From positions 126,534,796 to 126,598,795 of the forward strand of contig CM053142.1 in assembly GCA_028571685.1 (NCBI GenBank): a stretch of DNA of 64,000 nucleotides, read 5' to 3'. This document shows positions 32,441-44,245 of the stretch, one piece after another. The number at the start of each line of letters is the position of its first letter. The stretch's first letter is position 1. Below the pieces are notes generated by a model, which worked only from the letters and a program-made list of their open reading frames with translations, was not told the origin of the DNA and did no database searches. The translations under genes and the position numbers were made by a program. The stretch comes from Heterohyrax brucei (lineage: Eukaryota; Chordata; Mammalia; Hyracoidea; Procaviidae).

Positions 32441-34138
32441 TGGTCAGCTGAACTTCAGGTTATTTTTTGAGTTACTGTTTATACTGAAGAGACATTACAT
32501 ATTCTGGTATTTTGAAATACTTTACGTGTGTTTCAGTCTGACATCATTGAAAGTCAGAGCAAAATACTTGTTACTCTAATTATAACATAGCAAAGGCATT
32601 GCTAAGAAGCATCACCGTCTTGTGAAGAAGCTGGGATAAATTGGGTGGGGAGTTGAATGCTATGCCTTTTGCTAACCATATGAAAAAGAGTTGACTGGAA
32701 GTTCCTGTTTATCTTTGAATTTTTCGTGAGTTTGAGTCTAGTTTTCTAATCACCCATGTAGAATTCATAGAGTCTTAATTTACTAAAAATATGCTAGGTA
32801 GTTAAAAAAGGATGTTGGGGCAAACTACAAAAAAACCTCACCCTGGCGAAGAGTAGCTTTATACTGTTGACTTACAAACTTACTGTCATGTGTTGAAAAA
32901 TTACAGTTAGAATCAGCTTCACTGTCTGAACTTTGTTGATGTCTCTGTTGAAAATTGTTGCTTAATCGTACATTCAAGTTAACGTTTAGCTTATCAGCCT
33001 GTTTAGTTTTGTCTTCTTTCAGAATGTTTTTATCAAGTGAATCTTTTAAAAAGATGTGAAGAATTATGTCTGACTTTATAATAAATTATATGTGATCCCT
33101 CTCTGACCCCTGTATTTTTAGAAAACCCAAACGAGTTTACACTGAAAACTGCTCACAAATGCTTGTTTCAAGGAAAATTTTTTGATATTTTGTAAGGTAG
33201 TCATGAAATTTATGTGTAATTGTCAAACAGTAAAATAAAGAAAAAAATCATGAAAATAGAAAACAGCATAGCTAAATATATTACATGAAAAGAAAAGTGC
33301 CAATACTATAATTAATTTCAGCACTCCATATTTTACAGTTTATATAGCATTCCAAGGGATTAAAATTTAGTTGATTTTGTTGGATTTCAATTTCAGTGGT
33401 ACTTTGAGATAAAAGGTTAAACTAACAGAAGTTTTACAGTTTAGGCCTTTTAGCAGATCCAAGGGTAGTACCCTTTTTTTTTTTTTTTGGTTGTAGTGAG
33501 TGATTTCCTAGCTATGGGAAAAAGTTAATATTATGTAAATAGCTTAAGAGGCAATTAATACTGCCCATTTAAGGCCTGTAGTTCAGTTTGTTTAAACAGG
33601 CTCATGAATTGCTTTTTCTTCCCAGTTTTCCTTTAGGGGGAAGTACTGTGTTTTTGAATCTTCTGAAGTTTGAAATCTGTGTTCTTGCTTTTCTGAGTGA
33701 CCAGCTGTGGTCCCATGGTGTAGTCAGTCAGCCTGAACCTGGTGCTGCTGCTGTGCAGAGGTAGGAGCTTGATCTGGGCTGTCTGTGAGCCTCTGCCGGA
33801 GGAAGCTTGTTCCATGGACCATACCCAAATCATTCCTGCCCCTAGGTGGTGAGGATTTGACAAACCTAGCATCAGTATCAGCACATGAACTTAAAATCCA
33901 TTCCTACTGGAGGTATAGTTTTAAAATTAGTATTACAGTGGATCAGAATATTTTGAAACAATCTTAATATTGAAACAAGGAAACAGGATTTTGTTACCAG
34001 CTGAAAAGGAATGTGTTCTCAATTGATAGGTTGATAGCAAGCAGCTTTGTCAGGTAGCCTGTGTTTAAATATAAAGTCTCTTGTCTTCTCATGTGTATAG
34101 TAGAAGCATACCTGGCTTGTACTAAACAAACAAACTCC
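32441..34138. other. Intron, nothing recognised
   Basis: About 1.7 kb of AT-rich intron without a recognised repeat apart from a T-run at 33475-33488. No exon-like frame. Confidence 0.5.
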
Positions 34139-34310
34139 AAAAAACCAAAACCCAAAGGTGTTGCTGTTGAGTCACTTCTGACTCAGAGTGACCCTAAAGG
34201 ACAGGGTAGAACTGCCACACAGGGATCCCAAGGAGTGGCCTGTAGATTCAAACTGCCAGACTTTGTGGTTAGCAGCTGTAACTCTTAACTGCGGTGCCAC
34301 AATGGCTCCT
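34139..34310 (-). mobile_element. AfroSINE, type A
   Basis: 'ttgagtcacttctgactcag', 'agcagctgtaactcttaact'. Preceded by an A-rich 'aaaaaaccaaaacccaaagg' (tail on minus). Confidence 0.8.
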
Positions 34311-34458
34311 GACTTGCAATAAGCAGTGATAAATGTTAGTAACAGTTTCTGTCTTTAAAAGATCCCACGGTGTGATTTGGTGCCTCTTTTCATTGGTGGG
34401 TCCTAGGCTATGTGAAGAACTAACAACTGTTGAGAGATCTGAAGTGAACAAATAATTC

Positions 34459-34640
34459 GGGAGTCCCTGGGTGGTGCAAATGGTTAAGTGCTTTGTGGCT
34501 GACCAAAACTTTGGAGGTTCTAGTTCACCTAGAGGTCCTCAGAAAAAGGCCTAGCTATCTACTTCTGAAAAATCAACCACTGAAAACTATATGGAGCACA
34601 CTTGTACTTTGACACACATGTGATTGCCACAAGTAGTGTT
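34459..34640 (+). mobile_element. AfroSINE, type B
   Basis: 'gagtccctgggtggtgcaaa', 'tctacttctgaaaaatcaac', 'tgacacacatgtgattgcca'. The terminal tail is missing. Confidence 0.8.
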
Positions 34641-34964
34641 GGAGGAAAAAAGTCCTCATAATTTAGTAAAACAGCAAGTTTTCGTCAGCATATATTCAGA
34701 AAGGCAAACATGGAAGGCAGACAAGCATGCTGCCAGAGCCACATCTGCTGGGGTACAAGGGAATATTCAGAATAGACAAAAGTGGGAAAACGGACAGCGT
34801 GCTACGTGGCCACGCCTGCCAAGTCCAAGGTACACTGCAGAATCATCAGTGTGTCTTAACATTACCAGTGGGCGCAGTCATTGAAACCTTCACCTTTTCA
34901 CAGATTGGCTGGAATCTGTGACCCTGCAGTTTGAATCCTCTTTCTCAGAATCAGTGGTACAGGT

Positions 34965-35340
34965 TTCAGTGTAAGGTGCTGTCAAGTTGGTTCTGACTTA
35001 GAACGACCCTCTGTACAACAGAATAAAACACTGCCCTGTCCTGGGCCATCCTCACAGCCGTTGTTGCAGCCACTGTGTCGGTCCATCGTGAGGGTCTTCC
35101 TCTTTTTTCCCTGAACTTGCGTTTTACCAAACATGATGTCCTTCTCCAGGGACTGATCCATCCTGACCGCATGTCCAAAGTACCTAAGATGTAATCTCCC
35201 CATCCTTGCTTCTAAGGAGCACACTGGTTGTATGTCTTCCAAGACAGATCTGTCCTTTCTTTTGGCGGACGATGGTATATATGGCCTTCTCCATCACCAG
35301 TGGGTTTTAATAGGAGGGTCTTGATTGGTCCAAGAAATCT
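34965..35340 (-). mobile_element. RTE-clade LINE 3' fragment
   Basis: The minus strand reads CSLEARMGRLHLRYFGHAVR, then MDQSLEKDIMFGK, an RTE ORF C-terminus. A frameshift follows in the Lys/Arg-rich end. 'ctgtcaagttggttctgact' is the RTE 3' terminus on this strand. Confidence 0.78.
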
Positions 35341-36756
35341 GTTCACTAAATACAGACAGAAAAAGGTAAGAGTGGAAAGTCTTTGTTTTCTGTTGGAATG
35401 GTTTAAGTGAAAGGTTCCCTAAACAGATACTTTCCAAGATTATCCTGTGAATTGTCTCTGTACTTAAGGGCCCACCTGATGTGTCCTTGTGGGCCCAGCT
35501 CCAGTTAGGTCACATTCTCTATGCTCAAGGACAGGCAGTATAGTTCCAAGTATTATTTTCTGAATTAGTTGGGATCCACTTAAGGCAGCTGTAGTTGTAG
35601 ATATTAAAGAAGGTTAAGGAAATTGCTCAAGCTCCTCATCAAAAACTAAGATACAGCCAAAGAGTGAAAGATGGCAGGAAATCAGATGTACCTCTTTCAA
35701 GGCTTTGCTGACCAGGATGAATTGGGAGTCTCAGTGTAATTTATTGGGAAAGATCTTGGGTCATTCCTGAAGGCAGCTTCTTTTTTTCTTTTCTAGCCAC
35801 TTTTCTGTGGCTCCTTTGTTCTGGTAAAGGAGCAAGGTTTCCTCCTGACCAAGCCTGAGGCCACCTATCATAAGTCTTAACAACTTTTTCCTGCAGAGCT
35901 CCATCCCTGCAGCTGGTGTGATTCTTTTGCCTGAGCATTTATATTTAAGTTAACAAATTGTACCGTATTTTATAAGATTTATTTTTATTTATTTAGTCTA
36001 CTTCTTCATTCCCTCTCTTATCTACCTCTGACTTCAGGCATCTGGCTGCAGAGTTGTGCTTTGGGGTGCCGGCCTAAACCTGTGACAAACTCTGCTTCTT
36101 GGGGAGTGGCTTCCTCTCCCTTCAGGCTCTGAAGCACCACATGCTCATCGTGTAGATACTTAGTCACTGCCTTGCTTCTGGTCTTCAGATCAAACCACAA
36201 GGGATATTCTTTGTGACCTCTGTAACGTGCTATAGAGAGAGAGCCTGCTGCTGTTATTAGGGTCGAGTTCTACTTGAGTTTCCCATGTCCTGTGATCTCC
36301 CACCCGCTGAATATCAGCCACAGTATAAGGGATTTTAGGGTATCGGACACATGACACATTCTGTGAGTCAGAATTGACTCAGTAGCAATATGCTTGGTTG
36401 TTGGATTTGGACACAAGCATCCTGATGCAGAATTGGAATACAGGTGTTAAAGACACTCAGTGAGTCATGTAATTTGTTTAGCCAGCTATTCAGAGCTCAT
36501 TTATACTCAATAAAAACTGGAGTTTTGAAATCTGATGGGAAACCTCTTCTGTGGGAGGGATGAGTCTCCCGGGTTTTGATATTTTCACTCTACCCCCAGT
36601 CTCCCCTTCCTTTGGCTGTGTTTCTTACAGTAAATTGTACGTCTGAATCTAAACTCTGAAATAATAGGGTTTGCTGTTTGTTTTACTTCCAGACACCACT
36701 GTGAGTATTTTTAACCTCCTCTAATGAACATTTTATTGGAGCTGCTGTACTAATGT
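35341..36756. other. Intron with an unassigned ORF-like remnant
   Basis: Holds the left inverted-repeat arm and a truncated SINE tail (36358-36410, gtgagtcagaattgactcag). A minus-strand frame at 36200-36018 reads MWFDLKTRSKAVTKYLHDEH. It can be joined only through a frameshift to open sequence up to about 36350. I do not recognise it. It may be a decayed retrocopy or chance. Confidence 0.35.
35597..35655 (+). repeat. Left arm of a perfect 59-bp inverted repeat
   Basis: Exactly the reverse complement of 37138-37196 over all 59 bases (starts gtagatattaaagaaggtta). It lies in unrelated sequence. The partner sits inside a MIR-like context, so this arm is the likely inserted copy. Confidence 0.9.
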
Positions 36757-36955
36757 AGTTGTCCTTAAGTGATGCAAATAGTTAACAAGCTTGGCTGCTA
36801 ACTGAAAGGTCAGAGGCTCAAGTCCATTCAGAGGTGCCTTGGAAAAAAGACTTGGGATCTATTTTCAAAAAATCTGCCTTTGAAAACCCTATGGAGTACA
36901 GTTCTGTTCTGATCATGTGGGGTCACAGTGAGTCAGAGTTGATGGCAACTGGTAT
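36757..36955 (+). mobile_element. AfroSINE, type B
   Basis: 'taagtgatgcaaatagttaa', 'tgaaaaccctatggagtaca', 'gtggggtcacagtgagtcag'. Lies between the two inverted-repeat arms. Confidence 0.78.
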
Positions 36956-37104
36956 TATGCATGTAGTCTTACGTAAAGTAATCATTTTAACTAGTTAACT
37001 CATGTAAAAGACTTGGAACAGTGTCTAACATATAGGTAAATGTCAATAGGTTATTTATTATTTTTAGTATGTGTAGGAGCTTTTACTAAGATAGTGTAGT
37101 TCAG

Positions 37105-37260
37105 TAGAAAACTCTGGGGATCTAGAATCAGGAGACTTGTATCTTAGTTTTTGATGAGGAGCTTGAGCAATTTCCTTAACCTTCTTTAATATCTACTTCT
37201 TTACCTTTAAAACAGATACTGTTGGGGGTTAAGGGAGAATATTTGTGGAAATTACTCCTA
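37105..37260 (+). mobile_element. MIR fragment
   Basis: 'ggagcttgagcaatttcctt' and 'ttacctttaaaacagatact' correspond to the conserved 'gaccttgggcaagt...cctcatctgtaaaatgg' part of a MIR. Includes the right inverted-repeat arm. Confidence 0.55.
37138..37196 (-). repeat. Right arm of the perfect 59-bp inverted repeat
   Basis: Partner of 35597-35655, about 1.48 kb away. Its flanks continue as an old MIR (gatctagaatcaggagactt before, tttacctttaaaacagatac after), so this arm looks like the original. Confidence 0.9.
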
Positions 37261-37643
37261 GAATAGAAATTTCTTCATAATTGCAAATATGACACCATCA
37301 GAGGTATATTGAGGGCTTACTGTCAGTATTTTCTGTTACTTTCAGTGTATATCCTGTCTCTTTTAAACTGGTTGTAAATTCCCAGTCTGTCATAGTATTG
37401 GAGGTGATACTTGATACTTAGTTGTTGAAAAATAAAATTTTCCCCATCTCTTGCGCACATCCCTGTTGATATTTTTAGCTAAGTGGTGACTTGTGTTTGC
37501 AGACCTGAACAACTTATATCCAAGCAGCAAGTTTCAATTACTTATTGAATTGATTGTGTTTATAAAGCACTTATACTTTTGAAAAGATGGCATTCTAGCT
37601 CACTGTTGGATGCATCAGGAACTCAGAGTAAATTTAATTTTCT

Positions 37644-37667
37644 TTACTATGATTGAATGAAAATGTA
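37644..37667 (-). mobile_element. 24-bp ultra-short L1 insertion with perfect TSD
   Basis: The sequence ttactatgattgaatg + aaaatgta is the extreme L1 3' end (antisense), as at 18.74 kb. It lies between perfect 15-bp copies of 'taaatttaattttct' (37629-37643 and 37668-37682). Confidence 0.75.
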
Positions 37668-37682
37668 TAAATTTAATTTTCT

Positions 37683-38721
37683 GCCTTCCTGATTATCCTG
37701 TGAGCTTAATGAGAGCAGACCACACCTGTGTTGCTCACTACACATCTGCAGTGCTGGCACTGACTGGCACAAAGGATGCCCCATCCATATTTGTTAATCA
37801 GCCAATCGTTTTCATATGATCCGGCTAGTGGCAGAGTTATCGTCCCAAAGAAGAAGCTAGGTAAATTCAGTGAAACAAATTTATTTTGGGTTCAGTTCAT
37901 TTTTTATAACCTTTTGTTTCTGATTGATACAGGTATATTTAAGTATTTCCTTTCTGGTGAGAATAAACACTTAAGCAGTAGGTACCTTTGCCTGTCAAGT
38001 GATTGATTCAAGTGTTGATCGGCTTAATTCATTGAGACACTATTTTTCCAGAGAAAGATTCTTTTTCATCTGAACAATTTATGTAGAATTCTCCCACTAC
38101 CTGTTTCTGACTTCGTATACTTTAGGGATATTTCGGTAACTTCAGCAAGAAAGGTAGTTTTTCTTAATTGAAATTTTAAACATTTAAGTTATTATTTATT
38201 CAGGGAAATGATACTACTTCAAAGGAATAGACTTTCAAGGAATGGTTCCTTTTAACCTGAAGAATCTTAGGTTCCCTGCTATTTTACAAAGTTTTAACTA
38301 TACAAAGTTTTACTTTCAGATCCATGATGATAATTTTTTTTCTAGTTTCCTTTCCTCTTTTCATTAAACACATCCTGGTATCTCTGGAATTTAGTAGTGT
38401 ATTTTGAATTTGGAAAATATGTGAGATAATTTGAAGAGAGAGTGGATTTAACTAACTGCTCACATTTTGTGTTCTTTTTAGTTTCATGTGTGAGCGGTAT
38501 GTGTTACAACGGTTTATTTGAACTAAAATGCAGTGCTATTTTATTTGTGGCAAATATAGCACCCGATTCTCGAACCTTAACTCTTAACAGTTATTAAACA
38601 TCATTTGAAGTGTCTGACTACGCATTTTAATGGTTGTAGTGAATAAAAGAGAAAATGTAGGCTGGAATATAAAATAGATTCCACCAAATGTGTCACTCAT
38701 GCCTCTTCAAAAGATACCAAG
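37683..38721. other. Intron, nothing recognised
   Basis: AT-rich, with no repeat family or exon recognised. Confidence 0.5.
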
Positions 38722-38945
38722 TCAAAAACCGAACCTGTTGCCATCCGGTCGATTCTGACTAACAGTGATGCTGTTCTGACTCATAGTCATCCTATAGAAA
38801 GAGTAGAACTGCCCCATAGGGTTTCCAAGGCTGTTAGCTTTAGGGAAGCAGACTGTCACAGTCTTCTGCAGAGCAGCTGGTGAATGTGAACTGCTGACAT
38901 TTCACTAAGCCCCTGAGCACTTAACCAGTGCACCACTAGGATTCT
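38722..38945 (-). mobile_element. AfroSINE, type C
   Basis: 'ccggtcgattctgactaaca', a partial internal duplication ('tgttctgactcatagtcatc'), then the C module 'agggaagcagactgtcacag'. Confidence 0.75.
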
Positions 38946-38986
38946 TTAGTAAAAAATAAAAAAGAAATGTAATAAACTTAGCTGCT

Positions 38987-39145
38987 CAAACCCACTGTCA
39001 TCAAGTCGATTCTGATGCATATTGACCCTATAGGACAGAGTAGAACTGTCCTGTAGAGTTTCCAAGGAGTACCTGGTGGATTTGAACTGCCAATGTTTTG
39101 ACTAGTGGCCATAGTGCTTAACCACTAGACCACTGGGGTTTCCAT
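38987..39145 (-). mobile_element. AfroSINE, type A, with TSD
   Basis: Flanked by aataaacttagctgct (38971-38986) and aataaacttaagctgct (39146-39162). Full-length antisense SINE. Confidence 0.87.
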
Positions 39146-39399
39146 AATAAACTTAAGCTGCTTGGAAATACTTGGAAATATGTTGGAATATATAGATATC
39201 CAGTCATGTGTCTCTACGTGAGGAATAAGTTCTACCCATGGCTGTTCAGTTACGGAGGTAGAATGATTTTGGGGATCAAGTGGAGGAGGGAACCAGGTTG
39301 GAGATATTTGGAGATATTTGTGGATTTAAAGGATTTAGTAACACTGAAAAATATGGATGTAGGGGGTAGTGGAGAAAGAGGAGCAGAGATAAATGGTGG

Positions 39400-40870
39400 G
39401 CTTCCGGCTTAGGTGACTGGGAAAGCAGTGCTGTCATTCATCGGGAGAGGGAATATAGAAGAAAGGTCAGATTTGGAAGGGAGGGTGGGTTAAGATTATG
39501 TATGGTACTCTCCAGTCAGTCAGTAAATGTGGAAGGAGTGAGTCATGTGGTATCAAAGTTTACTGGGCTTGTCCTGAAGGTAGAAAAGGTAGACCTGGCC
39601 TGGAGAGTTTTGGGATTGCTGAAATCATGGGTTGGGTGGAGCCAGCCTTGTGAAACAGAGTCATCAGACGGAAGTATGTGGGTACTAGCATTAAAGGGGT
39701 AGGCAAGAAAGGGGTATCCATGGAGGGAGCCAAGAAGTAGTGGCAAGAGAGGTAGGAGGAAAACCATTAGAGTGAGCATGGAGGTTGAGGCTGGGCCTAG
39801 CCCAAGAATGAGGTGTGCTGAGACAAGAGCATTACATATACATACAGAGCCATTAGGATGTCTCTGGAGATCTTGGGGAGAGCTGCTTCAGGGAACTGGA
39901 GATGGGCAAAGCCACACTACAGTGGGCTGAGGAGTGAATAGGAGAGGAGGAAATGAGGAAGGTGAGCATAGGCTGCTCTTCTATGAAGCTTGGTCAGAAG
40001 GAAAAGATGGAGGTTGTATGGGTGGTGTTGTCTCCTGGAAGAGGGCGTTATTGAAGGAAATGCTTGTCTTCACACTGGAAGAGATGGTATTTGGATCCTA
40101 AATGGAAGAGGACTGCTGAGACTGAAGAGGGCGAGTGGTAGAGAACAGCGGTGCAGTGAGATCTGGAAACATGTATGTGATGGCCGTGAGGGAGGTGTTA
40201 GGAATTTAATTTGATGAGCAGGTAGGTATTGAGGGAGGAGGTAGATATGCTTATGTGTTAGGGTTTCTGGAGAGAAACCCACAAGGGCAGAGAAATGAAG
40301 AGGGGGAGTGATTGTGTACCTGGAGAACCAGTTGGAGCAAAGGATGTTGTATGGTGTCTGGAGCAAAGGCGTCACCCTGTGGATGTAGTGGGAAACTAGA
40401 CTGGAAAAGGGAGGATTGAGGCAGGCCCTGAAGTGCCTTGCTAACAGGCTGGAGACTGTGGCTTTTGTTTTGTTAGGGAGGAACCATTTAGGGAGAAGTA
40501 ATGTGGTGAGAGCTGTGATTTTGAAACCAACAGTAGTTGATAGCACAGTTTGCAGTAACCCGGTTAAAGGTTATGAGGGCTGGAAATAGGGTCATGGCAG
40601 TAGGGCACATGAAGATTCCGGAAGTGGCCTGTGCAGACCGGCACGGGATTGGCTAGGCTGCTGTAGAGGGAAGGCAGGAGGGTGGAAAGGATGGAGGTGA
40701 TGATGGCGGTGATACCCTTGTGGAGAGAACTGAGAGCATGGGGGAAGGGAAGTGGAGTTAGTGAGAAGGTACAACAGCGAGTGTTAGACACTTGTACAGA
40801 ACGTTTGCGTAGAATCCCTCTGGCAACCAGAATCTGAAGGCTGAAGCTCAGGACAAAGGTCAAGACTAGA
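39400..40870. repeat. Ancient purine-rich interspersed repeat, family unassigned
   Basis: Strong G/A bias on + with phrases such as 'ggcaagagaggtaggaggaaaa' (39739 on) and 'aactagactggaaaagggag' typical of an old mammalian interspersed repeat. The bias leaves few stops on the minus strand, giving spurious open frames (40546-40070 and 40863-40564). Confidence 0.4.
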
Positions 40871-41999
40871 GAGAAAAATTTGAAAGCATGAGATCATCGT
40901 CCTTGAACTGAAAATGGTTAAGATTAATGTGAAGAAACAAAAGAGAAATAAATGTTGACGTGGTCAGGAACTGTATGATCAAACTTTGCAGACCACTTGG
41001 GTGTATTTTTAACTTGGCACTTGGCTTGGCTTTGGCTAGAGAAGTTTTTGTTGAGTAGAACATAGTCTTATTCCTCAAATAGCTCAAAATGAATGTGACA
41101 AAAGTTACAAAGTAAAGTCAGGACTTTGCAGCAGAAATGTTGTTATCTTGATTTGGATGTGTAAGGTTTTTCCTGTCAGGTCAAAATCCTGTTTGTTTAT
41201 GCTGTTTGAGAGAATTCAGAAAGCTGAACAAGGATTTGCCGGTTGCATTTTGTGAAAGTTTGAGGACGAAATGTGTTGTCTTGAATGTTAGTATCATTGT
41301 AATACATACCCCCTGGGCTTTGGCATTAACAGATACCTAATAGTTAGATATTCTAATACAAACACTATCAACAGATGGGTTAAAATGAACCAACCAACCA
41401 ACAAAAAAAAAAACCTAAGTGACTTTGGGGAAATAGGCTGATTACAGTTTATATTTGGGTACATACTAGTTTTTAGAGCTTTGCTATAGATCTTCCATAA
41501 AGTCTATATATGTATATATATATATATTTTTTTTTTCCCTACTTTCATCCTAAAATGGATAAGTAAGTAGTAGCAAGTAGTACTGCTGTTTCGTGGAAAT
41601 GTTAATTCAAAAGAGGAAAACTGAAACCCTCTGGAATTCTCAGCAGTGTGATGGGTATTCTAGAGCTGTCATAGGGATATGAGTGATGTGGTTTGTTGTC
41701 CTTGACTCCATGCTACACCACTGAACTACCTGTATTGCTTTGCCTTTGATTTAGTGCAGTAGGAGACAGAGACCACCATTCCTCCTGTTACAGCACCAAC
41801 AGTTCAACAATATATCCAGTGAGTGCTGTGCTTGGTGCTGGGGATTCAAAATGGAAAAAGCCAGTGCCCTTACCGTCAAGAGCATGCAGTCCAATGCAAA
41901 GACAGAGCCATAAACAGACCCTTGTAGATACACATGGATGAACAGTGAAGATACACATGCTGTCAGCACTGTTGATAACTGTGGCTCAAGTTTATGGCA
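40871..41999. other. Intron with (TA)n/T-run and an old L2-like scrap
   Basis: Includes an 'aaccaaccaacc' plus A-run at 41389-41413, a TA-rich run with T-tract at about 41506-41536 and an L2/MIR-like piece at 41815-41915 (gtgctgtgcttggtgctggg). Otherwise unrecognised. Confidence 0.45.
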
Positions 42000-42114
42000 C
42001 ACTTACAGTGCCTTTTATGAAGATCGTTAGCAGCCTTACAATAATCCTGTGAAGTGGGTATGGTTTCTATGAGCCATAGAGAGATTAATCAGTAGCTGGT
42101 AAATAGAGGAACCA
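42000..42114 (-). mobile_element. MIR fragment, interrupted by a SINE
   Basis: 'cttacaataatcctgtgaag' and 'gagattaatcagtagctggt' are antisense MIR. Confidence 0.55.
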
Positions 42115-42296
42115 GTGATCCCTGGTAGCCCAGTGATTAAGCACTTGGCTGCTAGCTAAAGGGTCAGTGACTCAAAATCACCAGCTACTCATCAGGAGAG
42201 AAATATGGCAATCTGCTTCTGTAAAGATAGCTTCAGAAATCCTGTAGTACAGTTCTGCTTTGTCCTCTGGGGTTGCTATGAGTTGAAGACAATGGG
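42115..42296 (+). mobile_element. AfroSINE, type D, with TSD
   Basis: Flanked by aaatagaggaacca (42101-42114) and aaataaaggaatca (42297-42310). Carries the D module 'ctcatcaggagagaaatatg'. Confidence 0.83.
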
Positions 42297-42359
42297 AAAT
42301 AAAGGAATCAGGATTAGCAAATGGGCAGTCTTGGACTGCCCATGATGGTGATGTATGCA

Positions 42360-42835
42360 AATGCATTTTGCAGCACTCCTCACGACAGCCAAAAGGTGGA
42401 AACTGTCAGTGTACATACACAGATGAGGAGGTAAACAAAAATATGTTCTATACACGTGATGGAGTATTACTCAGCCACAAAAAGAAATGAAGTCCTAATA
42501 TGTGGATGAACCTTGAAAACATTATGCTGAGTGAAACAGTCACAGAAGGACAAACACTGTATGGTCCCACTATGAAATATCTAGAGTAAGGTAGTGTATA
42601 GAGACCAAAGTTTATTAGTGATTACCATGGAAAGGTGGACAGGAGAGGGGGAAAAAGGAACTGATTACTTAGGAGACATGGAGCTTCTGTTAAGGATGCT
42701 TGAAAAATTTGGAAAAAGATAAAGGCAATTGTTGAAAAACATGATGACTGTAATTAATGTCACTGAATTGTACATGTAAAGAATGTTAAAATGACAAATG
42801 CTTTGTTACATATACATGTAGCACAGCTAAAAATG
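42360..42835 (+). mobile_element. Ancient L1M 3' end (sense)
   Basis: 'atggagtattactcagccac', 'ttgaaaacattatgctgagt', 'gtcactgaattgtacatgta' are the conserved 3' end of old placental L1 elements, here on the + strand. Confidence 0.78.
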
Positions 42836-43699
42836 TGATTAGGAGTAGGGGAGTGGCATTCTAATTAGAGAAGCTTTGCCCACATTAGCAAAGTTCAGGA
42901 GGTGTGAACTTAAAGCCTCCAGTATGGTGTTCGGGCTGAGGCCAGTGAGGCCACGGGAGAGGAAATCTTAGGGTTAAGGTTAAATTAAGGCTGGGTAGAC
43001 TACTCTGAAGTAGAGGGTAGAATATGAAGATGGAGAGGGAGTGGGGACCAGTTTTGGAAATAGACTGTGTCTCTTTTTACATCAAGGGTTACTGTGAATT
43101 TCTTAAAAATGTATTTATAGTTTTGCATGTATCAGACATTTACGTGGAGACTCAGAAGCAGCCTAGGAGGACTTGATGAGTTTACAGCATTGTTATTCCT
43201 ATCTGATAATACTGTTGTTTTACAAACATGTATGTATAACATGGGTGGTCATTAGAGTGCATGTCACAACTCTGGAGAATTTGGAAATTTTTGCAAGGCT
43301 TATTGTAATTTAAAAACAATCTATAATTAGTAGGCTAAGAAACTGCTTCCACACAGAGGTAAAGTGAGGGAATTCTAGAGCCTGTGTGTATGCTATTCCA
43401 TGTTTGTTTTCCTCTCACATGAGAAAGGAAACTAAAAGGACCTGGGAGGGTTACAAAAATTAAAATAAGTCACATGCACTGTAGTTGGCTCAGTGGAATT
43501 GCTCAAATGTTTGTGGTAAGTATTACCGAGCATGGACCATGAGCAAAGCTTTATGCTGTTTACAGTTGGATTATTACAAAAGAATCGTGCTTCCTCCCTA
43601 TGAGGAGCTCTCTTGGTTTTTGGAGGAGACCAACACAATATAATGCAACTTGAGACCAGTAACAAAAGCTGTAAAACGGGAACATTTTGTAGATGCATA
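42836..43699. other. Intron, mostly unassigned
   Basis: 42850-43020 resembles the purine-rich old repeat at 39.4-40.9 kb (ggctgaggccagtgaggcca). The remainder is unrecognised. Confidence 0.4.
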
Positions 43700-44017
43700 A
43701 TGTTGCTGTTAGGTGTGGTCAAGTTGGTTCAGGCTCACGGTAACCGTGTGTATAACAGAATTAAACACTGAATGGTCCTTTGCCACTTCACAGTTATTAC
43801 TATATTTGAGCCCATTGTTACAGCCACTGTGTCAGTTTCTTTCATTAAGAATTGTCTTTCTTTTCTCACCCTCTACTGTACCAAGCATGATATCCTTCTC
43901 CAGGGACTGATCCCTCCTGGTAACATAATTGAAGTAAGTGAGACGAAGTCTTGCTGTTCTTTTTTCTAAGGAGCATCCTGACTATACTGCTTTCAAGACA
44001 GATTTAGTCATTCTTCT

Positions 44018-44073
44018 GACCAAACCCAAACCTGTTAACATCTAGTCAGTTCCAACTCATGGTGACCTTAGAG
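44018..44073 (-). mobile_element. AfroSINE fragment
   Basis: 'ccaaacccaaacctgttaac' and 'agttccaactcatggtgacc' are the last 55 bases of a SINE. The next SINE inserted at its edge. Confidence 0.6.
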
Positions 44074-44079
44074 TCCATC

Positions 44080-44245
44080 CACTACTACATTTTGCTGCCA
44101 TTGAGTCAATTCTGACTCGTAGCAACCCTATAGGACAGAGTAGAACTGTCCCGTAGAGTTTCCAAGGAGTACCTTGTGGATTTGAACTGCCGACCTTTCA
44201 ATTAGCAGCAATAGCACTTAAGCACTGTGCCACTGTGGTTTCCCT
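44080..44245 (-). mobile_element. AfroSINE, type A, nested
   Basis: 'tagagtcca' occurs on both sides and serves as TSD. Well-conserved core 'ggacagagtagaactgtccc', then 'ggatttgaactgccgacctt'. Confidence 0.82.

Noticed and set aside
40070-40863. Minus-strand open frames of 158 and 99 codons
   Set aside because: The + strand is strongly purine-rich, so the minus strand is pyrimidine-rich and short of stop codons. It lies in an old repeat.
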